50,419 nt of DNA from assembly GCF_001043895.1 (NCBI RefSeq), contig NZ_JTHF01000152.1, forward strand, positions 1 through 50,419, in the 5' to 3' direction. Below, in pieces: positions 8,313 to 16,739 of this stretch. A model generated the notes under the pieces. The model had not been told where the DNA came from, ran no database searches, and worked only from the letters and a program-made list of their open reading frames with translations. Positions within the stretch are counted from its first letter, which is position 1, and each line of letters begins with the position of its first letter. This stretch comes from Methylobacterium indicum. Its GTDB lineage: Bacteria > Pseudomonadota > Alphaproteobacteria > Rhizobiales > Beijerinckiaceae. Position numbers and translations under genes: made by a program.

Positions 8313-9421
8313 GGATCGCGCTCCTCGCCCATCTGCGCCATCCGATCGCGCCGCCCTTCGCGGGCGGGCTCGAAGCCTATTGCTGGCACCTCGCCGAGGG
8401 GCTGACCGCGCGGGGCCACGACGTGGTGCTGTTCGCCTCCGGCGACAGCGACCCGCGCTTTTCCCTCGATCCGGTAAGCCCGGTCCACCACGAGAAGCGC
8501 TTTCCGGGCCTCGAGCACCGGGGCGATGCCGGGTTGCGCGCCCATGTCGACGCCGCCTACGCGGCCGCCCTCGACCGGATCGCGGCCGGCGGCTTCGACG
8601 TGGTGCACAACAACTCGCTCAGCCGGCTGCCGCTGGAGCGGCGGCGCACGAGCACCGTTCCCACCCTCACCTCCCTGCACGCGCCGCCCTACGACGCGCT
8701 CCGGTGGTTCGTGCACGACAGCCCATGCCCGACCCACCGCCTCACCGCGACCTCCTCCGCCCACCTCGCCGCCTGGTGGCCGGACGGTCCGCCGCCCGAG
8801 GCGTCCGTTCTTCCCAACGGCATCGATCCCGCGGCCTGGCCCTTCGGGGCGAACGGTGACGGCAGCGCCGCCTGGAGCGGGCGCCTGACCCCCGTGAAGG
8901 GCGCGCACCACGCGATCGCGGCGGCGAGGAGCGCCGGGCTGCCCCTGACCCTGTTCGGCCCGATCGAGGAACCGGATTACTGGGAGGCGGGCATCCGCCC
9001 GCTCCTCGGCGGGGCGATCCGTTACGGCGGCCACCTGGCCGGAGCGGCGCTGGCCGCCGAGATGGCCCGCGCATCCGTCTTCCTGTTCACCCCGTGCTGG
9101 GACGAGCCGTTCGGGCTGGCGGCGATCGAGGCGATGGCCTGCGGCCTGCCCGTCGCCGGCTTTGCCCGCGGCGCTGCCCGGGAGGTCGTGGGCGAGGCCG
9201 GTTGCCTGGTCCCATCCGAGGATGCCGCGGCGCTGGCCGGGGCGATCCCGGCGGCACTCGCCATCCCGCGACGAATCCCGCGCGAGCGGGTGCTGCGCCT
9301 GTTCACCCGCGACCTCTGGCTCGACCGCTGCGAGGCCCTCTACGCGGCGCTCCATGCCGGCGCCGCAGGTCGTGCCGGCGCCACGCTTCCCCTATCTCCC
9401 GAATCCCGAGCCGCACCATGA
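8309..9421 (+). CDS. GT4 family glycosyltransferase (GTG start)
   Basis: 370-residue GT-B glycosyltransferase. It begins RIALLAHLRHPIAPP after the initiator with a GGLEAYCWHLAEGL loop, and has the second-domain donor motif EPFGLAAIEAMACG (E-x7-E). The GTG start overlaps the stop of the preceding GT2 gene by 4 bp (GTGA), and its own stop overlaps the next ATG by 4 bp (ATGA), so it is embedded in a translationally coupled operon. The segment after the N-terminal domain (residues ~185-200) contains SGRLTPVKGAHH, with the expected donor-phosphate-binding lysine. Confidence 0.85.
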   Translation: MRIALLAHLRHPIAPPFAGGLEAYCWHLAEGLTARGHDVVLFASGDSDPRFSLDPVSPVHHEKRFPGLEHRGDAGLRAHVDAAYAAALDRIAAGGFDVVHNNSLSRLPLERRRTSTVPTLTSLHAPPYDALRWFVHDSPCPTHRLTATSSAHLAAWWPDGPPPEASVLPNGIDPAAWPFGANGDGSAAWSGRLTPVKGAHHAIAAARSAGLPLTLFGPIEEPDYWEAGIRPLLGGAIRYGGHLAGAALAAEMARASVFLFTPCWDEPFGLAAIEAMACGLPVAGFARGAAREVVGEAGCLVPSEDAAALAGAIPAALAIPRRIPRERVLRLFTRDLWLDRCEALYAALHAGAAGRAGATLPLSPESRAAP

Positions 9422-10086
9422 CCCGCCAGACGATCATCGACGCGCTGTGGCACGGCCGCGATCCCTTCGCGAACCCGCCCGAGGCCCTGCGCCCCCTCGA
9501 CCTCCAGGGCTGGCGCAGCATCCATCCCTATCTCGAGGAGGCGGTGCGCGAGTGGCGTCCCGGCACCGTCGTCGAGATCGGCGCCTGGAAGGGGGCGAGC
9601 GTGCTCTACCTTGCTCAGGTCATGGCCGAGCACGACGTGTCCGGCACGGTGATCGCCGTCGATACCTGGCTCGGCGCGGTCGACCACTGGGCCGATCCGG
9701 CGCTGTTCGCGGAACTGAGCCCGGAACACGGCTATCCGAGCCTCTACCGCACCTTCCTGGCCAACGTCCTGCGCTCGGGGCTGGCCGAGCGGGTGGTGCC
9801 GCTTCCCCTCGATTCGGTGAACGCCGCCGAACTGATGCGCCTGCGCGGGCTGTCCGCCGACGTGATCCATCTCGATGCCGGCCACGAGGAATCCTCGGTG
9901 GCGGCCGACCTCCGGGCCTGGTGGCCGGTCCTGCGCCCCGGCGGCCTGTTCATCGCCGACGATTACGACAGCCAGGGGGGCAAGTTTCCCGGCGTCGCCC
10001 GGGCGGTCGACACCTTCTGCGCCGAGCACGGGCTCGCGGGCCCGTGGTCGTTGCGGGGGAAGGCCAAGTTCGTGAAGCCCGCCTGA
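9418..10086 (+). CDS. Class I SAM-dependent methyltransferase
   Basis: 222-residue cytoplasmic methyltransferase. Motif I is VVEIGAWKGASVLYLA (about residues 51-66), followed by an acidic strand-2 end (VIAVDTW) and a motif near VIHLDAGHEESS, the pattern of CmcI/macrocin O-methyltransferase-like enzymes that use a metal (Asp and His in LDAGH). It is the last gene of the rightward sugar operon, coupled by an ATGA overlap. O-methylation of a sugar in the product is the natural inference, but no acceptor is visible. Confidence 0.78.
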   Translation: MTRQTIIDALWHGRDPFANPPEALRPLDLQGWRSIHPYLEEAVREWRPGTVVEIGAWKGASVLYLAQVMAEHDVSGTVIAVDTWLGAVDHWADPALFAELSPEHGYPSLYRTFLANVLRSGLAERVVPLPLDSVNAAELMRLRGLSADVIHLDAGHEESSVAADLRAWWPVLRPGGLFIADDYDSQGGKFPGVARAVDTFCAEHGLAGPWSLRGKAKFVKPA

Positions 10087-10091
10087 GACCG

Positions 10092-10125
10092 CGGCGCCTT
10101 CGAACGGATCCGCTCGAAGGCGCCG
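10092..10125 (+). terminator. Hairpin terminator of the sugar operon
   Basis: A perfect 12-bp stem (10092-10103 with 10114-10125) around a 10-nt loop begins 5 bp after the methyltransferase stop. No U-tract follows, as is common in very GC-rich genomes, so factor-independent efficiency is uncertain. Confidence 0.55.
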
Positions 10126-10167
10126 GGCCGAGCCCGACCGTGCGTCGTCGCCGAGGCGCGAGGGTCT

Positions 10168-10287
10168 GATACCGCTTCCGGAAGATTCCTTCCGGAAGCG
10201 GTATCACCAGCCCGCGCGGTGGAGCCGCAGGCTCCACACGCTTGAGCGAAGCCGAAATCCGCATCGCGAAGCGATCAACCGGATTTC
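10168..10287. repeat. Composite palindromic intergenic repeat
   Basis: Three palindromes follow one another. The first is a perfect 17-bp stem (10168-10184 with 10189-10205) around a 4-nt loop. The second is an 8-bp stem (10219-10226 with 10230-10237) around GCA. The third is a nested pair, GAAATCCG (10254-10261) with CGGATTTC (10280-10287), enclosing ATCGC/GCGAT. The block fills the space between two convergent operons and looks like a dispersed REP-like element; the other copies would lie outside this window. Confidence 0.6.
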
Positions 10288-10300
10288 GTATGACGGGTCC

Positions 10301-11245
10301 TCACACCTGCCGCAGCCAGAGCGGCCAGTCGGGATGGTGGAACAGCGTGCGCGCCCGCTGGTGCTTCCAGGAGCCGTACTTGTAATAGTCGAAATCGAGG
10401 GTCGAGACCGCCTCCTGGATCATCGCCCAGGTCGCCCATTTGAGGTCGCCGAGCGCCTTGAGCACGGCGATGCGGGCGGCGATCCTGCGGTCCCAGCGGC
10501 CGAAATAGGCCTCGATCATCTCGTCCTCGACGGCCTGCGGAAACGCCATCTCGTCGAACCACAGGGCGAGCTCGTAGGTGCGCTCGTTGTTCGAGGCGTA
10601 CTCGAAATCGACCAGCAGCACCCGGTCGTCGTCGTCGATCAGGAAATTGCCGGCGAGCGTGTCGTTCATGCAGGGCACGAGGTCGAGGCCCGAGGCGGTC
10701 AGCGCCGCCTTGGCCTCGGCGAAGGCGCGCATCAGGTGGCCCTGGTCGGGCGGCAGGCGGCCGCCGACCTGGGCCACCTGCGCGACATGCTCCTCGATCA
10801 TGTCGAAGATCGTCTTGGTGAGGCCGAGGGGAGCGGAATCGTTGAAGGCCCGCAGGGCCCGCACGGCGTTGCCGCGCACCGCCGGGCGCAGGAAGTCGAG
10901 GTTCGAGGAGGCGCGAAACCCTTCCGCGAAGGCGAAGATCTCGACACCCTCGTCCGGCAGGTAGTCGATCACCGGCACGCCGAAGCCGCAGGACTGTGCC
11001 CGGCGGCTGGCGTCGTTGGCGGCGTCGCGGGCGATGAACATCTCGGTGCCGCGACCCGGCACCTTGAGGAAGCAATCGGCCTCCCCGGGGATGCCGATGC
11101 GCCAGTTGGTGTTGCTGATCCCCCCGGGCACCGGGCGGTAGCGCAGGGCCTTGCCGCGCCAGGCCGGGACCCGGGCGAGGATGGCTTCCAGCGCCCGCTC
11201 GCTCTCGCTGCCCGCCTGTCCGAAGGATGTCCAGATCTGGGTCAT
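10301..11245 (-). CDS. Choline/aminoglycoside-kinase-like phosphotransferase
   Basis: 314-residue protein of the APH/choline kinase fold. The N-lobe has the GGISNTNW nucleotide loop (41-48) and the FLKVPG lysine strand. The C-lobe has the catalytic loop with Asp195 and Asn200, and LVDFEYASNN with metal-binding Asp213. The first catalytic-loop residue, normally His in the HND motif, is Met193 here; Asp and Asn are kept, so activity remains plausible. The C-terminal YYKYGSWKHQRART is shared with the upstream gene. It is the last gene of the DeoR operon, 20 bp after its relative. Substrate unknown; a small hydroxylated amine or sugar alcohol is typical for the family. Confidence 0.78.
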   Translation of the reverse strand: MTQIWTSFGQAGSESERALEAILARVPAWRGKALRYRPVPGGISNTNWRIGIPGEADCFLKVPGRGTEMFIARDAANDASRRAQSCGFGVPVIDYLPDEGVEIFAFAEGFRASSNLDFLRPAVRGNAVRALRAFNDSAPLGLTKTIFDMIEEHVAQVAQVGGRLPPDQGHLMRAFAEAKAALTASGLDLVPCMNDTLAGNFLIDDDDRVLLVDFEYASNNERTYELALWFDEMAFPQAVEDEMIEAYFGRWDRRIAARIAVLKALGDLKWATWAMIQEAVSTLDFDYYKYGSWKHQRARTLFHHPDWPLWLRQV

Positions 11246-11265
11246 GCCGGATCTCCCGCGCTGCC

Positions 11266-12234
11266 TCACAGCCGCCGCAGCCACGCCTCGCATTCCCGCG
11301 CGCCGAGGGTGGTGCGGGCGTGGAGGAGCCGCCAGGTGCCGTACTTGTAGAATTCGATGCCGGTGCGGGCCGAGGTCACGGCGCGCACGACGCCCCACAG
11401 CCCCCACATCACGTCGTCGACGGCGCCGTAGAGCCGGCAGCGGCCGTAGAGGTGCTCCGGGCAGTTGCCGGCATAATGTTCGATGGCGGCCCGGCGCTGG
11501 TCCTCGAACAGGCAGGCCTCGTTGAGGAGGGCGCCGACGTCGAACCAGGGATCGTTGTCGCCGGCGAGGTCGAAGTCGACGAGGCGCAGATCCGCCGCCC
11601 CGCACTCCTGCGCCTCCCGGATCATCACGTTCGAGGCGATGCCGTCGTTGTGGCAGAAGGCGAGGTCGAACCCCGCCGCATGCACCGCCTCGCGGACGAG
11701 GTCGGTGGTCGCGAGGAGGCGCTCGGTCCCGTCGGGCAGGGGTGCCCCGGCGGCCCGGGCCTCGGCGGCCAGCGCCGCGATGCGGGCGAAGGGACAGAAC
11801 CGGGCGCCGAGGGGACCGCTCGCGTGCAGACGCTTCTTGGCGTCGAGGACCCGCCCGAGGAGGCCGGGGTCCTGCAGATCCCCGACCCGCGCCTCGCGCC
11901 AGGGCGCCGGCAGGTCGGCGAGGGCGAGCGCCGCCTCGTCCTCGAACACGACGTCGGGCCCGATCCCGAGATCCGCCGCCCGCCGCGCGGCGGTGCCGGC
12001 CTGCGGCAGGATGTCGGTCGCCATGTCCGGGTGACGGAGCTTCAGGAAGAGGGCGGGACCGGTCTCGAAGCTCACCCGCAGGCAATCGGAGGCGGTGGCG
12101 CGGTGCGTCGGCGAGGCGAGGGGGGCGACCGCCACCGTCCGGGCCGGGCGCCGGGCCCGCCAGTCCTGCCGCCCGGCGAGCAGAGCCGCGACGCGCGGGT
12201 CGAGGGCGGTGGGGGCGGGGCCGTCGGCATTCAT
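11266..12234 (-). CDS. Choline/aminoglycoside-kinase-like phosphotransferase
   Basis: 322-residue kinase-fold phosphotransferase. The N-lobe has the ALFLKL lysine strand (about residue 65). The C-lobe has an intact FCHNDGIASNVMI catalytic loop (His195, Asp197, Asn202) and a metal-binding RLVDFDLAGDND segment (Asp220). It shares the downstream neighbour's architecture and the C-terminal FYKYGTWRLLHART signature, so the two are related yet diverged and may act on different substrates or in sequence. Its ATG overlaps the stop of the M20 hydrolase by 4 bp (ATGA), tying it to that enzyme. Confidence 0.8.
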   Translation of the reverse strand: MNADGPAPTALDPRVAALLAGRQDWRARRPARTVAVAPLASPTHRATASDCLRVSFETGPALFLKLRHPDMATDILPQAGTAARRAADLGIGPDVVFEDEAALALADLPAPWREARVGDLQDPGLLGRVLDAKKRLHASGPLGARFCPFARIAALAAEARAAGAPLPDGTERLLATTDLVREAVHAAGFDLAFCHNDGIASNVMIREAQECGAADLRLVDFDLAGDNDPWFDVGALLNEACLFEDQRRAAIEHYAGNCPEHLYGRCRLYGAVDDVMWGLWGVVRAVTSARTGIEFYKYGTWRLLHARTTLGARECEAWLRRL

Positions 12235-13574
12235 CGCGTCGCTCCGCGGGAAGGGTCGGCCGCGTCATGCAAGGCCCGCACCGGAGAGCCCCCGGCCCGG
12301 CACAGGCGCGTCGCCGCCCGCAGGGCGACGCGCAGGCCGGCCTCCAGGTCGGCGTCGGCGGTGAACTCGGCCTCGTCGTGGGCGATGCCGTCGCGGCTGG
12401 GCACGAAGATCAGGCCGGTCGGGCACAGGCCGAGCAGGCTCAGCGCGTCGTGGCCCGCCACCGTGTCCATCCGCAGGGCATGCAGGCTCTCGGCCTCGGC
12501 ACAGGCCTCGGCGAGGTCGCAGACCTCGGCGGGCAGCGGCCGGACCGGGCGCCGGGAACGGCTGCGCAGCGCCACCCCGACGCGGGCCTCGCCGGCCGCC
12601 GCCGCGATGGCGCGCTCGGCCCAGGCGGTCGCCTCGGACAGGAGGCCGTCGTCGTCCGCGCGGACCTCGACGGAGAGGACCGTCTCCGCCGGTACCACGT
12701 TGGCGGAGTTCGGCGCGACCAGGATGCGGCCGACCGAGGTATGGACCCGGTCCGGCCAGGCCTCCGCCACGGTCCGCAACGCGGTGATGAGCAGGGCCGC
12801 CGCGTAGAGCGCGTCCCGGCGCCGGCCCATCCGGGTCGGCCCGGTATGGGCCTGCTCGCCGGTGAACACGACCTCGATCTTGGCCGCCCCCCAGTTGCGG
12901 GTGACGAGACCGATCCGGGCCCCGGCCTCCTCCAGGATCGTGCCCTGCTCGACATGGAGTTCGAGGTAGCAGGCGGGGAGCGGGGGCGCGGCGTCGGATC
13001 CGAGCGCCCGGATCGCCGCCAGGGCCTCGCCGAGCGCGACGCCCGCGTCGTCGCGGCAGCCGAGCGCGGTCTCCGCGTCGTGGTGGCCGGCATAGACTCC
13101 GCTGCCGAGGAGGCTCGGCCGGAACCGGGCTCCCTCCTCGTTGGTCCAGTTCACCGCGCAGAGATCGGCGTCGAAGGCGGCGCCCGCCCGGCGGGCCCGC
13201 ATCAGCGCCGCCCCGATGGCCGCCGCCGCCGCGACCCCGTAGGTTCCGTCGAAGCGCCCCGCCCGGGGCTGGCTGTCGAGATGCGAGCCCAGCATCACCA
13301 CCGGGGCATCCGCGGCCCCGGCGAGCCTGAAGAGCCCGAACTGGTTGCCGACCGCGTCGGTGCGGAGCGTCGCCCCGGCCTCGCGCAGGAAATCGGCCAG
13401 GATGGCCCGGGCGGCCCCGTCCTCGGGCGTGCCGCACAGCCGGGTCACGCCGCCGCCGGGCGTCGCTCCGCAGGCCGAGAGGCGGGAGAAGAGATCGTGG
13501 AACGCCGCAGCGGCGTTTTCGTGGTCGAAGGACGCCGCCGCGGCGGCGTCAGGCGCTGACGATCGCGATGTCAT
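12231..13574 (-). CDS. M20 family Zn-dependent amidohydrolase (N-carbamoyl-amino acid hydrolase/allantoate type)
   Basis: 447-residue metallopeptidase-fold amidohydrolase that would release CO2 and ammonia from a ureido compound, or cleave another N-acyl group. Metal ligands are visible: GSHLDS (His98, Asp100), Asp109 in RFDGTYGV, NEEGARF (Glu146-Glu147) and ELHVEQG (His207). These are the motifs of the hydantoinase/carbamoylase M20 family, and the length fits. The ATG at 13574 overlaps the DeoR gene by 26 bp. The pairing with two kinases and a DeoR regulator rather than a hydantoinase or allantoinase is atypical, so the substrate is open. Confidence 0.83.
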   Translation of the reverse strand: MTSRSSAPDAAAAASFDHENAAAAFHDLFSRLSACGATPGGGVTRLCGTPEDGAARAILADFLREAGATLRTDAVGNQFGLFRLAGAADAPVVMLGSHLDSQPRAGRFDGTYGVAAAAAIGAALMRARRAGAAFDADLCAVNWTNEEGARFRPSLLGSGVYAGHHDAETALGCRDDAGVALGEALAAIRALGSDAAPPLPACYLELHVEQGTILEEAGARIGLVTRNWGAAKIEVVFTGEQAHTGPTRMGRRRDALYAAALLITALRTVAEAWPDRVHTSVGRILVAPNSANVVPAETVLSVEVRADDDGLLSEATAWAERAIAAAAGEARVGVALRSRSRRPVRPLPAEVCDLAEACAEAESLHALRMDTVAGHDALSLLGLCPTGLIFVPSRDGIAHDEAEFTADADLEAGLRVALRAATRLCRAGGSPVRALHDAADPSRGATR

Positions 13575-14301
13575 GCTGGGCGAAACGATCCTGGAAGGGT
13601 TGCGGCGGCGGACGGTCGGTGACGACGCGCAGGCGCTCCTCGAGCCCGAAGGTGCAGAGATTGGCCTGCCGCCCGAACTTGCGGGAATCGGCGAGGAGCA
13701 CGGCCTCGCGGGCCTGGCCCCGCAGCACCTTGCGCAGGGCGGATTCGTGCTCCTCGTAGTCCATCCAGCCGTGGACGAGGTCGCAGGCACCGATCCCCAT
13801 GAAGGCGATGTCGAAGAAGAACCGGCGCGCATACGCGACGGTCTCGTAGCCGACGAGGGCGTTGTCGCGCGCCCGCAGGGTGCCGGGGGTCAGGTTGATC
13901 CGGGCCGGGCCGGAGCCGAGCAGCAGCGCGATGTCGATCGAGTTGGTGGTGACGGTGAGGCTGCGGCTGGTGAGCCGGCGCGCGAGCGCCAGCGTCGTGG
14001 TGCCGGTGTCGAGGAAGACCGACATGCCGTCGCGGACCAGCCCCTCGGCGAGCGCCGCGACCCGCGCCTTCTCGCGGGCATTGGTCTTGCCGCGCTCCTG
14101 GAGCGGCCGGTCCTCGTCGAGGCGCAGGGGCACCGCGCCACCGTGGATGCGCCGCAGGATGCCGCGCTCCTCCAGCACCTTGAGGTCGCGCCGGATCGTC
14201 TCCTCGGAGACGTGCAGGTGCGCGGCGACCTCCGCGACGCCGACCCGTCCGGTGCCGTTCAGGCGCGACAGGATCTCCTGGTAGCGGTGATCGGTTAGCA
14301 T
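13549..14301 (-). CDS. DeoR/GlpR family transcriptional regulator
   Basis: 250-residue repressor-type protein. The N-terminal winged helix-turn-helix begins MLTDHRYQEILSRL and contains VAEVAAHLHVSEETIRRDL (about 20-38) and GILRRIHGGA. The C-terminal DeoR sensor domain has FLDTGTTTLALARRL and TNSIDIALLL, which normally binds a phosphorylated sugar or related effector. ATG at 14301 was chosen over upstream in-frame starts because GGGGAGGA precedes it. As first gene of the operon with the amidohydrolase and two kinases, it probably senses a phosphorylated intermediate made by those kinases (inference). Confidence 0.87.
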   Translation of the reverse strand: MLTDHRYQEILSRLNGTGRVGVAEVAAHLHVSEETIRRDLKVLEERGILRRIHGGAVPLRLDEDRPLQERGKTNAREKARVAALAEGLVRDGMSVFLDTGTTTLALARRLTSRSLTVTTNSIDIALLLGSGPARINLTPGTLRARDNALVGYETVAYARRFFFDIAFMGIGACDLVHGWMDYEEHESALRKVLRGQAREAVLLADSRKFGRQANLCTFGLEERLRVVTDRPPPQPFQDRFAQHDIAIVSA

Positions 14302-14394
14302 CGGCGTCCGTTCCTCCCCGTCGGTGGCGCGGACCATAGGGGAGGCCGGGAGCCTCTGTCGCCGTCGCACGCCCCGTCATGCCGGGGATGCCCC

Positions 14395-15954
14395 TCACGC
14401 CGCCGAGAGGGCGGGCGCCCGCCGGTGGCGGGTGGCGGCCTCGTAGTCGTGGGCGAGGGCGAGCAGGTCCGCCTCGCTCCACAGCCTGCCGACGAAGATC
14501 AGGCAGAACGGCGCGCCCGAGGCGTAGAAGCCGGCCGGCATCACCACGCCGGGCAGCCCCGCGATGTTGATCTCGCACACCGTGGTCTCGTGGATGGTCT
14601 CCGGGCCGTGGAGCGGCGGCAGCGCGTCGCGCATCTGCGGGAAGACCAGGGCGTCGAGGCCGTGCTCGGCCATCACCGCGTCGAAGATCGCGAGGTAGCG
14701 CTCGCGGAGCGACAGGAAGTCCGACAGGTCGGGCGGCGCGAGCGGATCGGCGAGGCAGGGGGCGAAGGCCGGGACCTGGTTCATCCAGTCGAGCACGCCG
14801 CCCGGGGCGAAGGGGTCCTCCGCCTTGGTGGCCGCGGCGAACTCGGCGAAGGTGCGGTAGGCGGCGTCCGGCCCGAGCCGCTGCAGGTAGTGATGCAGGT
14901 CGTGGACCACGCTCTCGATGCCGCTGGCGTCGTAATGGTCGAGGCCCGCGACGGGCCGGCCGAGGGCGGCGAACCCGCTCCCCGCGAAGGGATCCGCCAC
15001 CAGGGCGGCGCCGCGGGCGGCGATCTCGCCTTGCGCCCGCGCGTAGAGGTCGGCCGTCTCCGGACTGAGCGGCCGGTCGCGCCAGCCCGGCCCGTAGAGG
15101 CCGAGCCGCTTGCCCTGGAGCGCGGTCGTCGAGAGGCCGGCCGCGTAGCCGCCCTTCGGCCGCCGACCGATCGCCGCCACGGTCTTCGGGTCGGCGGCGG
15201 TGTAGCCGGCGAGCGCGTCGAGGGTGAGCGCCGCGTCCCTCACGCAGCGGGCGATCGGCCCGACCACGTCGCGGGTGCTGCCGGCGAGGGGCACCACGCC
15301 GGCATTCGGCACCAGGGCGAAGGTCGGCTTGATGCCGACGAGCCCCTGAGCCGAGGCCGGGTTCTGGATCGAGCCTCCGGTCTCCTCGGCGAGACCGAGC
15401 ACCGCGAGGCTCGCGGCGACCGCCGTGGCGGTGCCGGCGCTCGACCCGCCGGGCAGGCTCTCGGGCACCATGGCGTTCAGGGTCGGGCCGGCCCAGCTGT
15501 CGTTGGCGTGGCTGCCGGTGGCGCTGAGCACCGGCACGTTGGTCTTGCCGAGGATGACGCAGCCTGCCGCCCGCATCCGGGCGACGACCGGGGAATCGGT
15601 GCCCGGCATCAGGTCGGTGCCGCCGGCCTTGGCGCAGAGGAAGTGCCAGCCGGCGGTGGTCGGCAGGCCCGCCATGTCCATCGTGTCCTTGACCACCACC
15701 GGAACGCCGGCCAGCGGCCCCAGGGCCTCGCCGGCGGCGCGGCGCCGGTCGATCGCCCGCGCCTCGTCCAGGGCGTGGGGGTTGAGGAAGATCAGCGCAT
15801 TGTAGCGCGGGTTGTAGGTCGCGATGCGGGCGAGGAAGGCCTCCGCCAGGGCCTCGGCGGTGACGCCGCGGGCGAAGGCCTCCTGGGCATCGGCGACCGT
15901 CATCTCGACGGCGGCGTCGGACAGGGCGGGGGCGGGGATCGGGTCAGCAGCCAT
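14395..15954 (-). CDS. Amidase signature family amidase
   Basis: 519-residue cytoplasmic amidase that hydrolyses a carboxamide to acid plus ammonia. The Ser-cisSer-Lys triad is identifiable: Lys89 in VVVKDTMD, Ser171 in PGGSSAG and Ser195 in ETGGSIQNPA; the 24-residue Ser-Ser spacing matches the family. The length is normal. It follows the amide/urea-type ABC transporter genes on the same strand after a 62-bp gap and is probably their last gene, so uptake would be coupled to hydrolysis. The exact amide is unknown; transamidosome GatA is unlikely because no gatB or gatC is adjacent. Confidence 0.85.
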   Translation of the reverse strand: MAADPIPAPALSDAAVEMTVADAQEAFARGVTAEALAEAFLARIATYNPRYNALIFLNPHALDEARAIDRRRAAGEALGPLAGVPVVVKDTMDMAGLPTTAGWHFLCAKAGGTDLMPGTDSPVVARMRAAGCVILGKTNVPVLSATGSHANDSWAGPTLNAMVPESLPGGSSAGTATAVAASLAVLGLAEETGGSIQNPASAQGLVGIKPTFALVPNAGVVPLAGSTRDVVGPIARCVRDAALTLDALAGYTAADPKTVAAIGRRPKGGYAAGLSTTALQGKRLGLYGPGWRDRPLSPETADLYARAQGEIAARGAALVADPFAGSGFAALGRPVAGLDHYDASGIESVVHDLHHYLQRLGPDAAYRTFAEFAAATKAEDPFAPGGVLDWMNQVPAFAPCLADPLAPPDLSDFLSLRERYLAIFDAVMAEHGLDALVFPQMRDALPPLHGPETIHETTVCEINIAGLPGVVMPAGFYASGAPFCLIFVGRLWSEADLLALAHDYEAATRHRRAPALSAA

Positions 15955-16016
15955 CGTTCGGGCTCCGGAGGGCTCGTCGGGACGTGGGAGATCGTTTGGG
16001 GGGGAGGGTGACGGCC

Positions 16017-16736
16017 TCAATGCATGCCGACGAACTCGTCGATCAGGGCCCGGTCGCGGGCGATCTCGGGCGGGACCTCGCGGGTGATCGCGCCCTTCTG
16101 GAGGATCAGGACCCGGTCGGAGAGGCCGGCGATGCAGTTCAGGTTCTGCTCGACGAGAAGGAGCGCGATGCCGCGCTCGCGCCCGATCCGCCGCAGGGTC
16201 TCGATGATCTCCTCGATGATCGAGGGTTGGATGCCCTCGGTCGGCTCGTCGAGGAGCAGGATGCGCGGCCCGCCGCACAGGCAGCGGGCGAGCGCCAGGA
16301 GCTGCTGCTCGCCCCCCGACAGGGCGCCGCCGGGCCGGTCGAGATAGGCGTTGAGCCGCGGGAAGTCGGCGAGGATGCCGGCGATGGTCTCGTCCTCGCC
16401 CCTGGCGGAGAGGAGGCAGCCCATGCGCAGGTTCTCGCGCACGCTCAGCGCCGGAAAGATCTCGCGGCCCTGCGGGACGTAGCCGATCCCGGCCCGGGCC
16501 CGGGCGGTCGGGCTCAGGCGGGTGACGTCCCGCCCGTCGAAGCGCACCTGCCCGGCGGTGGCCGGCAGGTAGCCCATCAGCGTGCGCAGGAGCGTCGTCT
16601 TGCCCATGCCGTTATGGCCGAGGATGCCGACGAACTCGCCCTCGCGGACGGCGAGCGCCACGCCGCCGAGGATCGGGATCCGGCCGTAGCCGGAATGCAG
16701 GCCCTCGACGGACAGGAGAGCGGGAGACTGGCCCAT
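16017..16736 (-). CDS. Branched-chain/urea-type ABC transporter ATP-binding protein (LivF/UrtE-like)
   Basis: 239-residue ABC ATPase. Walker A is GHNGMGKTT (about 39-47), the signature is LSGGEQQLLALARCL, and Walker B is ILLLDEPTEG. GYVPQGREIFPALSVRENL resembles UrtE more than leucine-type LivF. It pairs with the ATPase starting 3 bp upstream to energise the permease pair. The encoded operon runs substrate-binding protein, two permeases, two ATPases, amidase. Confidence 0.88.
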   Translation of the reverse strand: MGQSPALLSVEGLHSGYGRIPILGGVALAVREGEFVGILGHNGMGKTTLLRTLMGYLPATAGQVRFDGRDVTRLSPTARARAGIGYVPQGREIFPALSVRENLRMGCLLSARGEDETIAGILADFPRLNAYLDRPGGALSGGEQQLLALARCLCGGPRILLLDEPTEGIQPSIIEEIIETLRRIGRERGIALLLVEQNLNCIAGLSDRVLILQKGAITREVPPEIARDRALIDEFVGMH

Positions 16737-16739
16737 CGC

